A stretch of DNA of 64,000 nt from Drosophila miranda (lineage: Eukaryota > Arthropoda > Insecta > Diptera > Drosophilidae). The stretch is taken from the NCBI RefSeq assembly GCF_003369915.1, contig NC_046676.1, forward strand, positions 15,172,001-15,236,000, in the 5' to 3' direction. Shown one piece after another: positions 1 to 10,119 of this stretch. Each line of letters begins with the position of its first letter. The first letter of the stretch is position 1. Below the pieces are notes generated by a model. That model searched no databases. It was not told where the DNA came from and saw only the letters and a program-made list of their open reading frames with translations. The position numbers and the translations under genes are program-made.

Positions 1-824
1 CGGGGCAAAAGGGAACCGAGATTCATCTAGAAACTGAAACCCTGAATATACAAAGATCTGCAAACTTTTCAGAGCTACGTTGTTAACGAAGATTTCGTTA
101 ATGAGAATGCTCTTCAAGATGCGGTTTCGTTTTGATCCGCTACCAATTGTGGAGCTCTCCGGCCGACTTTTGGGTTCAGTGGCGGCAGTGTACAGTGCAT
201 TACAATTTGTTGCTACATTGCACGTCTTAAATCAAAAACTTTTCGAGTTCAATTCCTAATTTCTTAGATAGAATTTCTCATTGTCCCTTGTCCGGTCCCG
301 ACTTCGTGCTCTCTATTGTTAAAACGAAGCCGTCTTCTAGCCAGCTTCTGTCGAAGTTTAGCTCAACAATTTGAGCGTGAGATGTGCGACGACGACTTAA
401 TGATATTCTACAAGTTTCTCATGCTTGAATGGCTGCTCAACGGCTTCCATCCATCCACCCATCCTCTTATTTTGCCTCCCCCTACGTCTTGGCCTCGGCG
501 GAAGCTCGTTGCTCGCTAAGCGAAAATTTGAAAACTTTTTGGTCAATTTTAACGAATGAAATACTTTGACAGCTCGAACGTGAGTGTTTGGCTGGCAAAC
601 GAAGATGGAGAGCGCGAGCAATATCCCCGCCATCGTTCCCCACTTCGGGCAAGCCATGGAGTTTCCTTTTGTCCAGTACTTTAGACATTTAAATGACAGC
701 GATCCCTAAATGGTATTCCAAACGAATCACCCATGTGTTTACTCGTCTACTTGCCAAAAACTCCCCTAGATCATTGAAGAATTACAGTTTCCTATTAATT
801 TTATTGATATTTCAGTGGGCAAGT
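1..824. other. Left-edge stretch, no gene seen
   Basis: Reading frames here are short (under 90 codons) and resemble no family I know. Near the right end, around 800-807 on the minus strand, there is an AATAAA signal that would serve the PGRP gene just upstream on that strand. Nothing else could be supported. Confidence 0.5.
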
Positions 825-1382
825 CTAGCCAGACCAGTGGGACCAGCCGCGGATCTCGTTCCAGATGTGGGTGCCGGGGCACTCGGTGGCGCTGACCTGG
901 CGATGGCCGTAGAGAACGTATCCGGAGCTGATCTGGCCACGGTTGACGGCGTCGTTGAGCAGTTCCTTGGCAGCGGCGATCATGTTTGGCTCCAGGGTGT
1001 CCCAGTTGTAGTTGCCCAGGAAGCTGATGCCAATGCTGTAGGGGTTCCACTCGGCAGCATGGGCACCCATGCGGTTCCAGCCACGGCCCTCGTACACACT
1101 GCCATCGCCGCCAATGAGGAAGTTGTAGCCGATGTCGGGCCAGCCCAGGGAGTCCATGTGGTAGTTCTGGACGCTGCGCAGGACAGCTCCGCACGCGGCG
1201 CGGGTCTCGCAGTAGGAGCCGGCCGTGTGATGGATGATGGCGTAGCCGAGATAGTTGCCCAAGGCTACAGTCCAGCTGGGTGCACGGCCGCCCCACTCCG
1301 CCTTGGAGACGACGTAGACGCCTTGCGCCATGTACTGGCTGCACACCAGCACGGCGAGAAGAAGAGCAACTTTGGACACCAT
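825..1382 (-). CDS. PGRP-SC1: Peptidoglycan recognition protein SC1, copy A (secreted amidase)
   Basis: Intronless gene for a 185-residue secreted N-acetylmuramoyl-L-alanine amidase. In flies PGRP-SC1 cleaves peptidoglycan in the gut and damps Imd signalling. Residues 1-21 are a signal peptide (MVSKVALLLAVLVCSQYMAQ); the rest is one PGRP/amidase_2 domain. The zinc ligands of active amidases are present: the first His of IIHHTAG (about 51), His in YGHRQV (about 160) and Cys in TECPGT (about 168), so the protein should be catalytic rather than a receptor. The ATG chosen gives the signal peptide; a longer upstream frame has only a TTG and would bury it. Copy B at 6847-7404 encodes the same protein. 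A minus-strand AATAAA follows the stop by about 20 bases. The protein closely resembles D. melanogaster PGRP-SC1a/b. Confidence 0.97.
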   Translation of the reverse strand: MVSKVALLLAVLVCSQYMAQGVYVVSKAEWGGRAPSWTVALGNYLGYAIIHHTAGSYCETRAACGAVLRSVQNYHMDSLGWPDIGYNFLIGGDGSVYEGRGWNRMGAHAAEWNPYSIGISFLGNYNWDTLEPNMIAAAKELLNDAVNRGQISSGYVLYGHRQVSATECPGTHIWNEIRGWSHWSG

Positions 1383-1480
1383 GACTATAGACTGTAATGG
1401 TTCTGATGAAGAAGCCCTTCGCCGCTGCGGTGCTTTTATACCAATCCGATCCACTGGAAAGGGGTCTTATCGAGGCCTAT
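1383..1480 (-). promoter_or_regulatory. PGRP-SC1 copy A promoter: TATA box and GATA site
   Basis: On the minus strand TATAAAAG lies at 1433-1440, 51 bases upstream of the ATG, leaving a short 5' UTR of about 20-25 bases. A GATAAG motif lies 26 bases further upstream at 1466-1471. Both elements recur at identical spacing in copy B. GATA sites near TATA boxes are typical of fly intestinal genes, where GATAe/Serpent act; occupancy here is inferred. Confidence 0.7.
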
Positions 1481-1680
1481 AAAACTGATTTACAATACCA
1501 CTAATCATTAATTGGCGTTTGGGGAAGAACCTCCGAGCTAGCCTCGTCACAGGTCTCTGATTTATAAGATCGGCCATTCCAATGGGGCTTAGGTTTATCA
1601 AATCACATGGGCGGCACATTGACTGCCTAGTTGTTTGATTTTTTGGTGGGTTTTCTGCTAGGAAATTAGTCCTTTTGATT

Positions 1681-4016
1681 TTATTTTGGATCCACATGAA
1701 GATCTTTGGAGAACTCATGAACCACGTTCCACTCAACGCAGGCGGCAAAAACGATAAAAATTAAGTACAAAATAAATGAGAATACCCCAGCTGAGCGGCG
1801 CGCGTTGAAGTTGAAAGTCATGGTCCAAAACAACATGGATATGATGGCCACATTCAAAAAGATGTAACAGTTCATGCCATGCTTTCCAATGAGGAACCAA
1901 GCAGTGCCGCGGCGGACCGTCTCCTGAAGCAGAATAGCCAATCCCATGCTAACCAATATATCTTCATTAGGGGATTGGGAAGTTAGCGCAATAGATACGG
2001 TACGGGCTACACTACCATGTCATGACTTACTAAAGATGGGGGCACCAAGTATAGCGCCCAGGGCCAGTTGTTCGTACCCCTCCAAGGCCAGAGATACAAC
2101 CACAATCGTGTCATCGATGGAACTGGCCATCGATCGGAAGGTGACTGCGACGAAGCCCTCGGAAAGGTAGACGATCAGTCCCGCAATGCAGCACAGGATC
2201 TCCAGCTCGGCAGCACAAATCCCCATTATTAGCAGACAACCGCCAGCATTCAAGCCAAGGAACATCTATCGAGGGATGCGCGAGTAGGAGTACGAGTATT
2301 GGGCTAATTCCAGTCGCTTCGCTATGGGTTTGAAGTTCAGTACTCACCGAATGGTACACGGGTGGTATATCGGTTCGGGAATGCACGAATACAATGATAG
2401 CCAGGGGAACTGTGATGCAAAGACTCCACTGGGCATATGCGAATTGAGGTATAATAACAAATCCAGTGAATTCATTCGACATGATTGCTGAGGTTAAGGA
2501 GATTCAAGTTACATATGTGAGAGTGGAGTGTGTGCCGAGAGCAATACTATATATGATATGGACTTACAGTGAAGCAGAGTGATCCCAATTAAGGGGGTAG
2601 TGATTATCTGTATGCAGTTGAGCAGCTTGCACCAGCCGTGCCTGTAGATCTCGTAGTCCACAACAGGCAGAAATAATGTACAGATGAGTTTTAAAGGTGC
2701 TTTTAATATCATCAAGAACCGCCGCATATTTCCGACAAATTCCCATAGCTCCAAATCTATGGGCATCAGGTTCTCTAAGAAATCTGAGAAGAGAAATCGG
2801 TTCCTCGAATTACTCCTCGAATACAGTACCGTGCGTGTTGCCTCAAAATTCACTTCTGGTTTTTCTCTTTTTGGATAGGGTGTGGCGAATCCCAATGAAA
2901 TCCTCCGGCTAGATTTCAATGGATGCTCGCTGGAGCCTCTCCAAGAGACACTTCGTTTTTTATTCCCGTATTGATGAATTCTTATGCGATGATCTTTTTC
3001 CAATTCCTTAAGAGTGTTCTCCATTTTCCTTATCTGGTCATTTCGTTTCCCTGATGCTGACATCTGATATGCTTCATCAATCTGTCTTCGTAACGCTGGA
3101 GGCATTCCGACTGACGAAAATAAATTCGAAAAGTTTTGTGCAAAGAATACTCACAATTAATGGTCAATCGCAGCCCGATTAGATCGGTAAATATTAGGAT
3201 CAAGTAAAGGGCGTACAAAATGATCAGATCTATTGTAAATGGCTTGGCTTAGGGTTAAGTGTTCTTTTGAATTAAAGAATAGAGCTCCTTACAAATCCCA
3301 TCTCTAGGTGTAATTGTTTTGGGACGTAACAATAAGAAAGTCAGGAGTTCACACGACAGTATCAGATAGAGGAGATCCCTCATGGTGTTGTGGGAATTCA
3401 TCTTGAAGGGTTTGAGGTACCAGACCATACCGCCGCCAACCAGGATGAGAGCCAACGAATTGCTAATGGATATGGAGTACATAGGGGCGTCGGACCTCAC
3501 TGGCATCATGTTTGCCAATGCCTCCGGAAGGGTATTGCCCAAGGCGACCAGCGTAGTCCCGGCTAAGTACTGACTCATGCCCAACTTCATCGCTATAATC
3601 TTCAGCATGGGACTGAAACTGAGGGATAGCTGGACATAAGCAAAAGAACTTCCCCTTAGATAAACTCACTCACTGAGAGTCCACGACATTGGAAATAATG
3701 ACCATCAGGCCAAGGACTATCACCAAGATAAAGAATAGCGCGATCAACTCTTCTATCCTGCGTCGTATTTTCAGCTCGCAGTACAGAAGGGAGAAATAAT
3801 TTGACAAAGTCGAGACTATGTCGCACTCGTGCACCTTGTGGGCCAACGCGCATCGTTCCTCAAAAGCATACTCCATTATGGCAAAGCAGCTCATCTACGG
3901 TGTACATAAGTGAACAAAAAGTTAAGTCCACTTTCTTGTACAAATCGGAAATCACTTACCTCATCATATCGAATGCCGAACGGGTTATCATTCTGGCTTT
4001 CAAGTGAATTATTCAT
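1681..4016 (-). CDS. NCLX/CCX-type sodium/calcium exchanger paralogue 1 (8 exons, 625 aa)
   Basis: Multi-pass cation/calcium exchanger of the SLC8B/CCX family, which swaps Ca2+ for monovalent cations across an intracellular membrane. Exons joined by splice sites and phase: 4016-3960, 3894-3674, 3618-3293, 3229-3155, 3110-2568, 2487-2348, 2265-2031, 1961-1681; sum 1878 bases, one open frame ending in TAA. The N-terminal half carries the first exchanger repeat (ALGNTLPEALAN near 119-130), the middle a charged cytosolic loop (exon 5), the C-terminal half the second repeat in exon 7. This copy is unusual: the first repeat has PE where its three neighbours have PD, and the second has Val where they have Asn (about 510) and Arg for Gly (about 498). 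Transport may be altered. The last acceptor (1962-1963) was chosen because the closer AG breaks the frame. The stop overlaps an AATAAA at 1679-1684. Divergent from the gene at 4393. The family matches the CG12376/CG14743/CG14744 group of D. melanogaster; which one is not assigned. Confidence 0.9.
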
Positions 4017-4392
4017 TGCCAAGCGATGTGTATACAGATTGTAGATGTGTATGTAGATTGAAATATAGTTTATTGCAGTTGTGATTGAAAAAGAAAAGCC
4101 AAATATTCATATACTCGTATTTCAACATTCGACTCTTTCCGTAGCGCTCCATTATGCATTTCTCGACTAAATACAGTCTATCGTAACTCCAGACGCATTG
4201 CAACGGCAGGTGCTACTCCGTCATTGCGAGATTACAGGCCATCAGATATTGGTTATTCTCATTAGCAGAGTTTCGAGCTTTTCGGATTTTTACAGAGACA
4301 AAGTTGGTTGTACAGTTCCCGTCAGTCTGTTGACTAATTCGAAACTCAATTCTAGTCTACGCTCGAGTTGAAGTAAAGAAAGAAACTGCACA
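4017..4392. promoter_or_regulatory. Shared 376-bp intergenic region between two divergent exchangers
   Basis: The starts of exchangers 1 and 2 are 376 bases apart and divergent, so both promoters and 5' UTRs must fit here. I see no clear TATA box for either gene. No other reading frame or repeat is visible. Confidence 0.5.
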
Positions 4393-6693
4393 ATGTCTGT
4401 TAAGAAATTGAATGGAAGTGATTCTAGAGTTTCCTATGAATTCGGTCACTTTCTATTGGATGTAAGTAGCCTGCTGTTAATTCCTGCAACGAGTACGCAC
4501 AGCACATTTTCCATATTCCTGTTGCAGATGAGCTGTACGATGGTGATGAGACTCCCTTACAGCAAGCGTTGCAAGATGGCCACGGAAGTGCAGAATTGCG
4601 AGAAAATCGTGAATATCTTCAACTACTTTAGCATGATGTACTGCTCGTTTAAAATTACCGATCAATTTATGGAGATTTGCGTGATGTTTTTATTCGTTCT
4701 GATATGCCTCGCATTTCTGGAGCTGATGTCATCGAGCATTAGGCTATTGTAAGTGGATGATGTATTTGACTTTGATGCATTTCCGTTCTTCCATTTCTTC
4801 TTTTGGATAGCTTTACTCCTGCCTTGAAAATCGTCTCTGTATGGCTGCATATGAACGAGTACCTGACGGGTGTTACCCTACTGTCCTTTGGCAATGCCAT
4901 ACCGGACATTATAGGCAATCTGGCGCCAATTAGGGGCAATGCGTCGATATTTTCTATCGTCATTGGCAACGCACTGGTCATCATACTCCTAAATGGGGGT
5001 ATTGTCTGCTTTCTGAAGCCATTCAAGCTGAGCGGTTCCAGCGCCACCAGAGACCTTCTGTTTCTACTGCTTTCTGTGGAGCTTTCACGATATATGATAT
5101 TATACGGCGGAAAGGGGACCATTCTGAAAAGTGCTGGTATGCTTCCTTTCAATATCTTACGGTCGCACTGTTCTCAAGTTATTCCCATTCTCATTCTCAG
5201 TGGTGATTTCTATTTATTTTGTTTATTTATCTGTCAATATACTCGATCTCGTCATTCAGCGCCATAGCATCAGAAGTAAGTGAAAGTAATTTTTAACCAA
5301 TTTCGAATTAATCGAATTTCTGGATTTTCGATCTGCATCTTCAAGAACTTCGAAGGGAAATTCAAGAACTAATGGGTCATCCTCCTGGCGTGCAACGAGA
5401 CCAAGAGATCGCAGAAAAACGACAAGCAATATATGAACTAAAAATTCACGACGACATGGTTATCACAGACACTGCCGATTACCGGCGTAGGGCTAAACAT
5501 CGGACCTTTAAGAATACCAATGCGGCTTTCTTTACCACATCCAAGGTGCTGGACCATCATGTGCCAGTTGACTTTAGTGCTACTGGAAAAATGCTCCATG
5601 ATGACCGAAATCCGAAGAACTTGTATCTGTTCAGCGATTTCCTCGAGTCACTGAATCCCATTGATATGGAGGATTGGGAGCTGGGTGGCAGGTTATCTCG
5701 GTTATATCAGATCATTGGATGTCCACTGGTTTTCCTAATGCTTTTGGTCATTCCCTATGTGGATTATGAGAAGGCAAAGCACGGATGGAGCAAGTTGCTC
5801 AACTGCACGCAGATCATTACGGCTCCGTTCATCTACATTATCCTTGTGCATTGTATGTATTGGAGGAATGCGGTGAATCTTTATTATTCCTACCTTAGAT
5901 TGTTTTCATTTAAGCAATGATGGTTTCCGAATTCAGCGGCTGGTACATCGTACTCCAATTTTCCTACGCAAAGTGGACCTTCCTTCTGACAGTGCCTTTG
6001 GCCATAGCTGTCTTCGCTCATAGTCGCACAGATCGGCCGCCCTTCTACCATATCGTAAGAAATGGCAATAATTTACATACCACACCACGCTACACCCACT
6101 TCCTCGCCCCTAGGTCTTTGTCGGCCTGAGCTTCACCATTGCCATTGTGAATATCTGGATTTGCACCTGCGAAATTGAGGTGCTAACTTCTGTTATTGCC
6201 ATTGTCTTCAACATATCCTCAAACTTCATGGCCATCACCTTTGGCTCAGTGTCGATTGCGGCTGCGGATATAATAGCAAACGCCACCCTCGTCCTGCAGG
6301 GCTACGAGAAGATGGTGTTTGCGGCCATAATAGGTGGACCACTTTTCAGTAAGTGGGGGGTCTAGACTTTCTAGCGAACCGCTAACATCTGAAATCTGCT
6401 TCTTGTTTGCAGACAACATAATGAGCATCGGCATATCCCTATTTTATAATGAGGGTGTTCGCCAAGATGGCACGGCGTCTCTATACGGCTCCCACGGGGA
6501 GAACTGTTACGTATTCATCATGATAACTATCATAAGCACATTGTGCTGGTGCTTCTTCTATAACTTCCTTATGCGACGTTCCGCTGGCATTTTATTGTTG
6601 TTCATATTTTTGCTGTTTTTTATTTACACAGCTGGCATGGAGTGGGGCTTCGTGCACGGCTTCAACGATGATACCCAAAAGGGTCCTATGTAA
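4393..6693 (+). CDS. NCLX/CCX-type sodium/calcium exchanger paralogue 2 (8 exons, 617 aa)
   Basis: Second member of the exchanger cluster. Exons: 4393-4461, 4528-4748, 4811-5136, 5201-5275, 5346-5852, 5915-6054, 6114-6348, 6413-6693; total 1854 bases in one frame. Exons 2, 3, 4, 6, 7 and 8 have exactly the same lengths as in paralogue 1 (221, 326, 75, 140, 235, 281). The first repeat reads SFGNAIPDIIGN and the second TFGSVSIAAADIIAN followed by GYEKM, so the Asp and Asn residues of both repeats are kept. Exon 5 holds the variable, highly charged loop, then the conserved DxEKxKHGWSKLLNCTQ-like stretch that the copies share. The short exon 4 acceptor (TCTCAG) and the exon 5 acceptor (TTCAAG) have moderate pyrimidine tracts. 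AATAAA at 6742-6747 ends the transcript, convergent with PGRP-SC1 copy B. Confidence 0.92.
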
Positions 6694-6846
6694 TTCTGAC
6701 ATCTGATTCCTTGCAATGCGGTATTTATTCCTATTGTACCTAATAAAAATGGGGGAGTTTTGTGTGGGGAACGTTTATATGAAAACGTTCTAATGACAAA
6801 TGTTTGTGCTCGGGGTCGTTTATTTATATGTCTCTATCGGAAGAAC

Positions 6847-7404
6847 CTAGCCGGACCAGTGGGACCAGCCGCGGATCTCGTTCCAGATGTGGGTGCCGGG
6901 GCACTCGGTGGCGCTGACCTGGCGATGGCCGTAGAGAACGTATCCGGAGCTGATCTGGCCACGGTTGACGGCGTCGTTGAGCAGTTCCTTGGCAGCGGCG
7001 ATCATGTTTGGCTCCAGGGTGTCCCAGTTGTAGTTGCCCAGGAAGCTGATGCCAATGCTGTAGGGGTTCCACTCGGCGGCATGGGCACCCATGCGGTTCC
7101 AGCCACGGCCCTCGTACACACTGCCATCGCCGCCAATGAGGAAGTTGTAGCCGATGTCGGGCCAGCCCAGGGAGTCCATGTGGTAGTTCTGGACGCTGCG
7201 CAGGACAGCTCCGCACGCGGCGCGGGTCTCGCAGTAGGAGCCGGCCGTGTGATGGATGATGGCGTAGCCGAGATAGTTGCCCAAGGCTACAGTCCAGCTG
7301 GGTGCACGGCCGCCCCACTCCGCCTTGGAGACGACGTAGACGCCTTGCGCCATGTACTGGCTGCACACCAGCACGGCGAGAAGAAGAGCAACTTTGGACA
7401 CCAT
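6847..7404 (-). CDS. PGRP-SC1: Peptidoglycan recognition protein SC1, copy B (secreted amidase)
   Basis: Second PGRP-SC1 gene, also intronless and 185 residues. By eye it differs from copy A at only two bases in 558 coding positions, both silent, although the copies lie about 6 kb apart with two exchangers between. Signal peptide, PGRP domain and the zinc ligands (His-51, His-160, Cys-168, approximate) are as in copy A. The homology continues about 100 bases into the promoter and then decays, and stops soon after the stop codon. A minus-strand AATAAA is at about 6818-6823. The gene is convergent with exchanger 2, whose polyA signal is about 100 bases from this stop. The pair most likely corresponds to PGRP-SC1a and SC1b; which is which is not decidable here. 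Confidence 0.97.
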   Translation of the reverse strand: MVSKVALLLAVLVCSQYMAQGVYVVSKAEWGGRAPSWTVALGNYLGYAIIHHTAGSYCETRAACGAVLRSVQNYHMDSLGWPDIGYNFLIGGDGSVYEGRGWNRMGAHAAEWNPYSIGISFLGNYNWDTLEPNMIAAAKELLNDAVNRGQISSGYVLYGHRQVSATECPGTHIWNEIRGWSHWSG

Positions 7405-7510
7405 GACTATAGACTGTAATGGTTCTGATGAAGAAGCCCTTCGCCGCTGCCGTGCTTTTATACTAAACAGATCCACTAGAACGGCGGCCTTATCGAGGCA
7501 TATAAAACTG
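7405..7510 (-). promoter_or_regulatory. PGRP-SC1 copy B promoter: TATA box and GATA site
   Basis: TATAAAAG on the minus strand at 7455-7462, 51 bases above the ATG exactly as in copy A, and GATAAG at 7489-7494. The bases between these elements differ between the two promoters while both motifs are intact, which suggests selection on the motifs. The remaining stretch to the next gene at 7794 shows nothing further. Confidence 0.7.
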
Positions 7511-7793
7511 ATTTACAATGCCACTAACAGTCTTTTCTCCCATTCATATTATGGGTTATGATTAGGGGAAGCACCGAGGAGTAAACAATTCTCTGATATT
7601 GATTTATACGGTGGCTCCTTATCAAATCGCCGGGGTCGACATCTTGGCTGGCAATCACAGTGCTATTTCTGGTTTCTGCTATTTTCCTCCAGGGAAATAT
7701 GTCTGTTTTGTTTGAAAGACTCTACGAATATGAATATAGGTGTTTCTTCGATTTCCTTCAAAGCTTTGTACTTTTAAAAAAATAGTTGTAATA

Positions 7794-10119
7794 ATGGTGC
7801 CTACATCACATCCTGAACGAATCCCTATCCGCATAAGGACCGATCAAGATGATAAATTGAACTGGACATACTTGGACCATGAGTTCTATACCTATCTCAA
7901 GAACGTAAGTCATGTTGAATCCTTTAAGGCTTCCTAGTCATCATTAGCATTTTCCGCGTTGAAGCAGATGAGCTGCATGACGGTGATGAAACTGCCATAT
8001 GATAGACGCTGCATGATGGCCCAACAAGTGCTGGACTGTCAGAACATCATCAATCTGTTCAACTACTTCAAGATGATGTACTGTGCGTTCCATATATCCG
8101 ATATGATAACGGAGATCGGGGTGATGGTGCTGTTTTGCCTGGTTGTGATTGCCTTTCTCTTTCTCATGACTCTAACCATTGACGTGTTGTAAGTGGGGAA
8201 CGATGTGGTGCTCTCCTCTCAGTGCTAGCTGCAACCCAATCCAATTCCGCAGCTTCGCGCCTACCATGAAGATCGTTTCTATGAAGCTGCACATGAATGA
8301 GTACCTGGCGGGCGTTACACTCTTGGCCTTTGGCAATACATGTCCCGATCTGATAGCCAATCTAATGCCCATTCGGGCCGACGCACCGATATTCACGATA
8401 ACTGTGGCAAATTCCCTCGCCATAATCCTGCTCAGTGGGGGTATGGTCTGCTTTCTGAAGCCCTTCAAGATGAATGGCCCCAGCACCGTCCGGGATCTTC
8501 TGTTCCTGCTCCTCAGTCTGATAATGCTCCGTTCCATAATATTCAGTGAGGGAAACGTGACCGCCACAGAGTCTATTGGTATGTTCATTCCGTTGCATAT
8601 TCAATATTCTACTGGAAAATAACCATTTCCTATTGCTTCGATTAGTGTTAATGGGCATTTATTTTTCCTATCTGATTATCAATATACTGGATCTGTTGCT
8701 GCTGCGCTACACCATAAGGAGTAAGGACTGAACATATGTAGAAATCGTGACCAACATTCCCATCTTTCTATTTGATCATCGTAGAACTTCGAAGGGAAGT
8801 TAACCAATTGCAAACTTCACCTGGCAACGCACGCGTAGTCGCTGAGAAAACGCGCTTATTGAATGAGCTGGAACGGGATGACGAATTAAATATCAATGAC
8901 ACTAAACAGATCAATCGAGAAATGACTGAATCAGTCGAGAAGGTATTCTTCTTCAACACACCGAAGAAGAGAATTCGTCCCCCAGTCGTTGACCATATAG
9001 CCAACCGAACTATCTTCTATAATGTGGGAAATCCGAAGAACCTTTTTCTACTCACCGAGTTCTTTGAGTCTCTCAATCCCATTGACAAGGAGGACTGGAA
9101 GTTGGCTGGCTGGTGTCAGCGCATTCTTCTGATCGTCAAAAGCCCACTCAACTTTTTCCTCATTTTATTTATCCCCGTTGTGGACTTTGAGAAGGACAAG
9201 CACGGCTGGAGCAAGCTGCTCAACTGTACGCAGATCATCACGAACCCTTTCCTCATGATCACCCTGGTGCATTGTCGGTATTCCACAGGGGTCCATAATA
9301 TCATCTTAATCTTCATTCCTCGCCCTCTTTCCTCTAGCTTCGGCCACCAGTAAGTACTACGCCTGGTACATAGTCCCCAATTTGGACATCTCCAAGTGGA
9401 CTCCCTGTGTGACACTGCCTCTGGCCACTGCTGTCCTCATTCACAGTCGCACAGATGTGCCGCCCTTCTATCACATTGTAAGACATCCATTTCTAAAGAT
9501 CTGCAAATGCTCCTCCTCACTCTCTCCCTTCTTCGCCCCGTAGATGTTCATCATACTCAGTTTTAGCAGCTCAATCGTTGTCATCTGGGTGTGTGCCAGC
9601 GAAATGGAGGTGCTAACTTCCATTGTGGGCATTGTCTTCAATCTATCCGGAAACTTCATGGCCATCACCTTTGGGTCAGTGTCCAATGCGATGGCGGACA
9701 TAATAGCCAACTCCAACCTGGCCCTGCAGGGCTACGAGAAAATGGCCTTTGCGGCCATTATAGGCGGCCCCGTGTTTGGTAAATGGGCAGGATTTCGTAT
9801 GGTCTCAAAATAACATACCTCTTCTTTGCCCCCAGCTCTTGTGGTTACCATGGCCATTCCCTTTGCCTTTAATAAAAAAGTTCGCACGGCTGGTGCTGCA
9901 TTCTGGCTGTATGGCGAGCACGGCGAAAACTGCTACATATTCCTCATGATCACCATCGTGGCCACATTGTGGTGGTGCATGATCTTCAATTTCAACGCCC
10001 GCCGATCGGCAGGCATCTTCATGTGGCTGATATTTGTAATATTCATTATTTATTGTACTGGCGTGGAGATGGACATTGTGCACGAGTTCTCAAGGGACCA
10101 GCTCTTCAATCCAATGTAA
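7794..10119 (+). CDS. NCLX/CCX-type sodium/calcium exchanger paralogue 3 (8 exons, 626 aa)
   Basis: Third cluster member. Exons: 7794-7904, 7968-8188, 8253-8578, 8646-8720, 8785-9273, 9338-9477, 9544-9778, 9836-10119; total 1881 bases in one frame. The first repeat is AFGNTCPDLIAN (about 136-147), the second TFGSVSNAMADIIAN (about 496-510) with QGYEKM and GGPVF after it; hydrophobic segments flank both, as expected for a CCX exchanger of roughly a dozen membrane passes. The cytosolic loop is exon 5 (8785-9273). The donor of exon 5 (GTCGGT) is weak, but the phase and the equivalent junction in the other copies support it. Both signature repeats look intact, so this copy is a good candidate for normal transport. 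It is in tandem with exchanger 2, with PGRP-SC1 copy B between. Confidence 0.92.

Noticed and set aside
693-1397. Plus-strand frame over PGRP-SC1 (also at 6760-7419)
   Set aside because: Antisense of the amidase genes; repeated only because the genes are repeated.
9271-9280. Alternative donor GGTATT at 9278 for exchanger 3 exon 5
   Set aside because: It brings a stop immediately after the next acceptor; the earlier GTCGGT keeps the frame and matches the sister genes.
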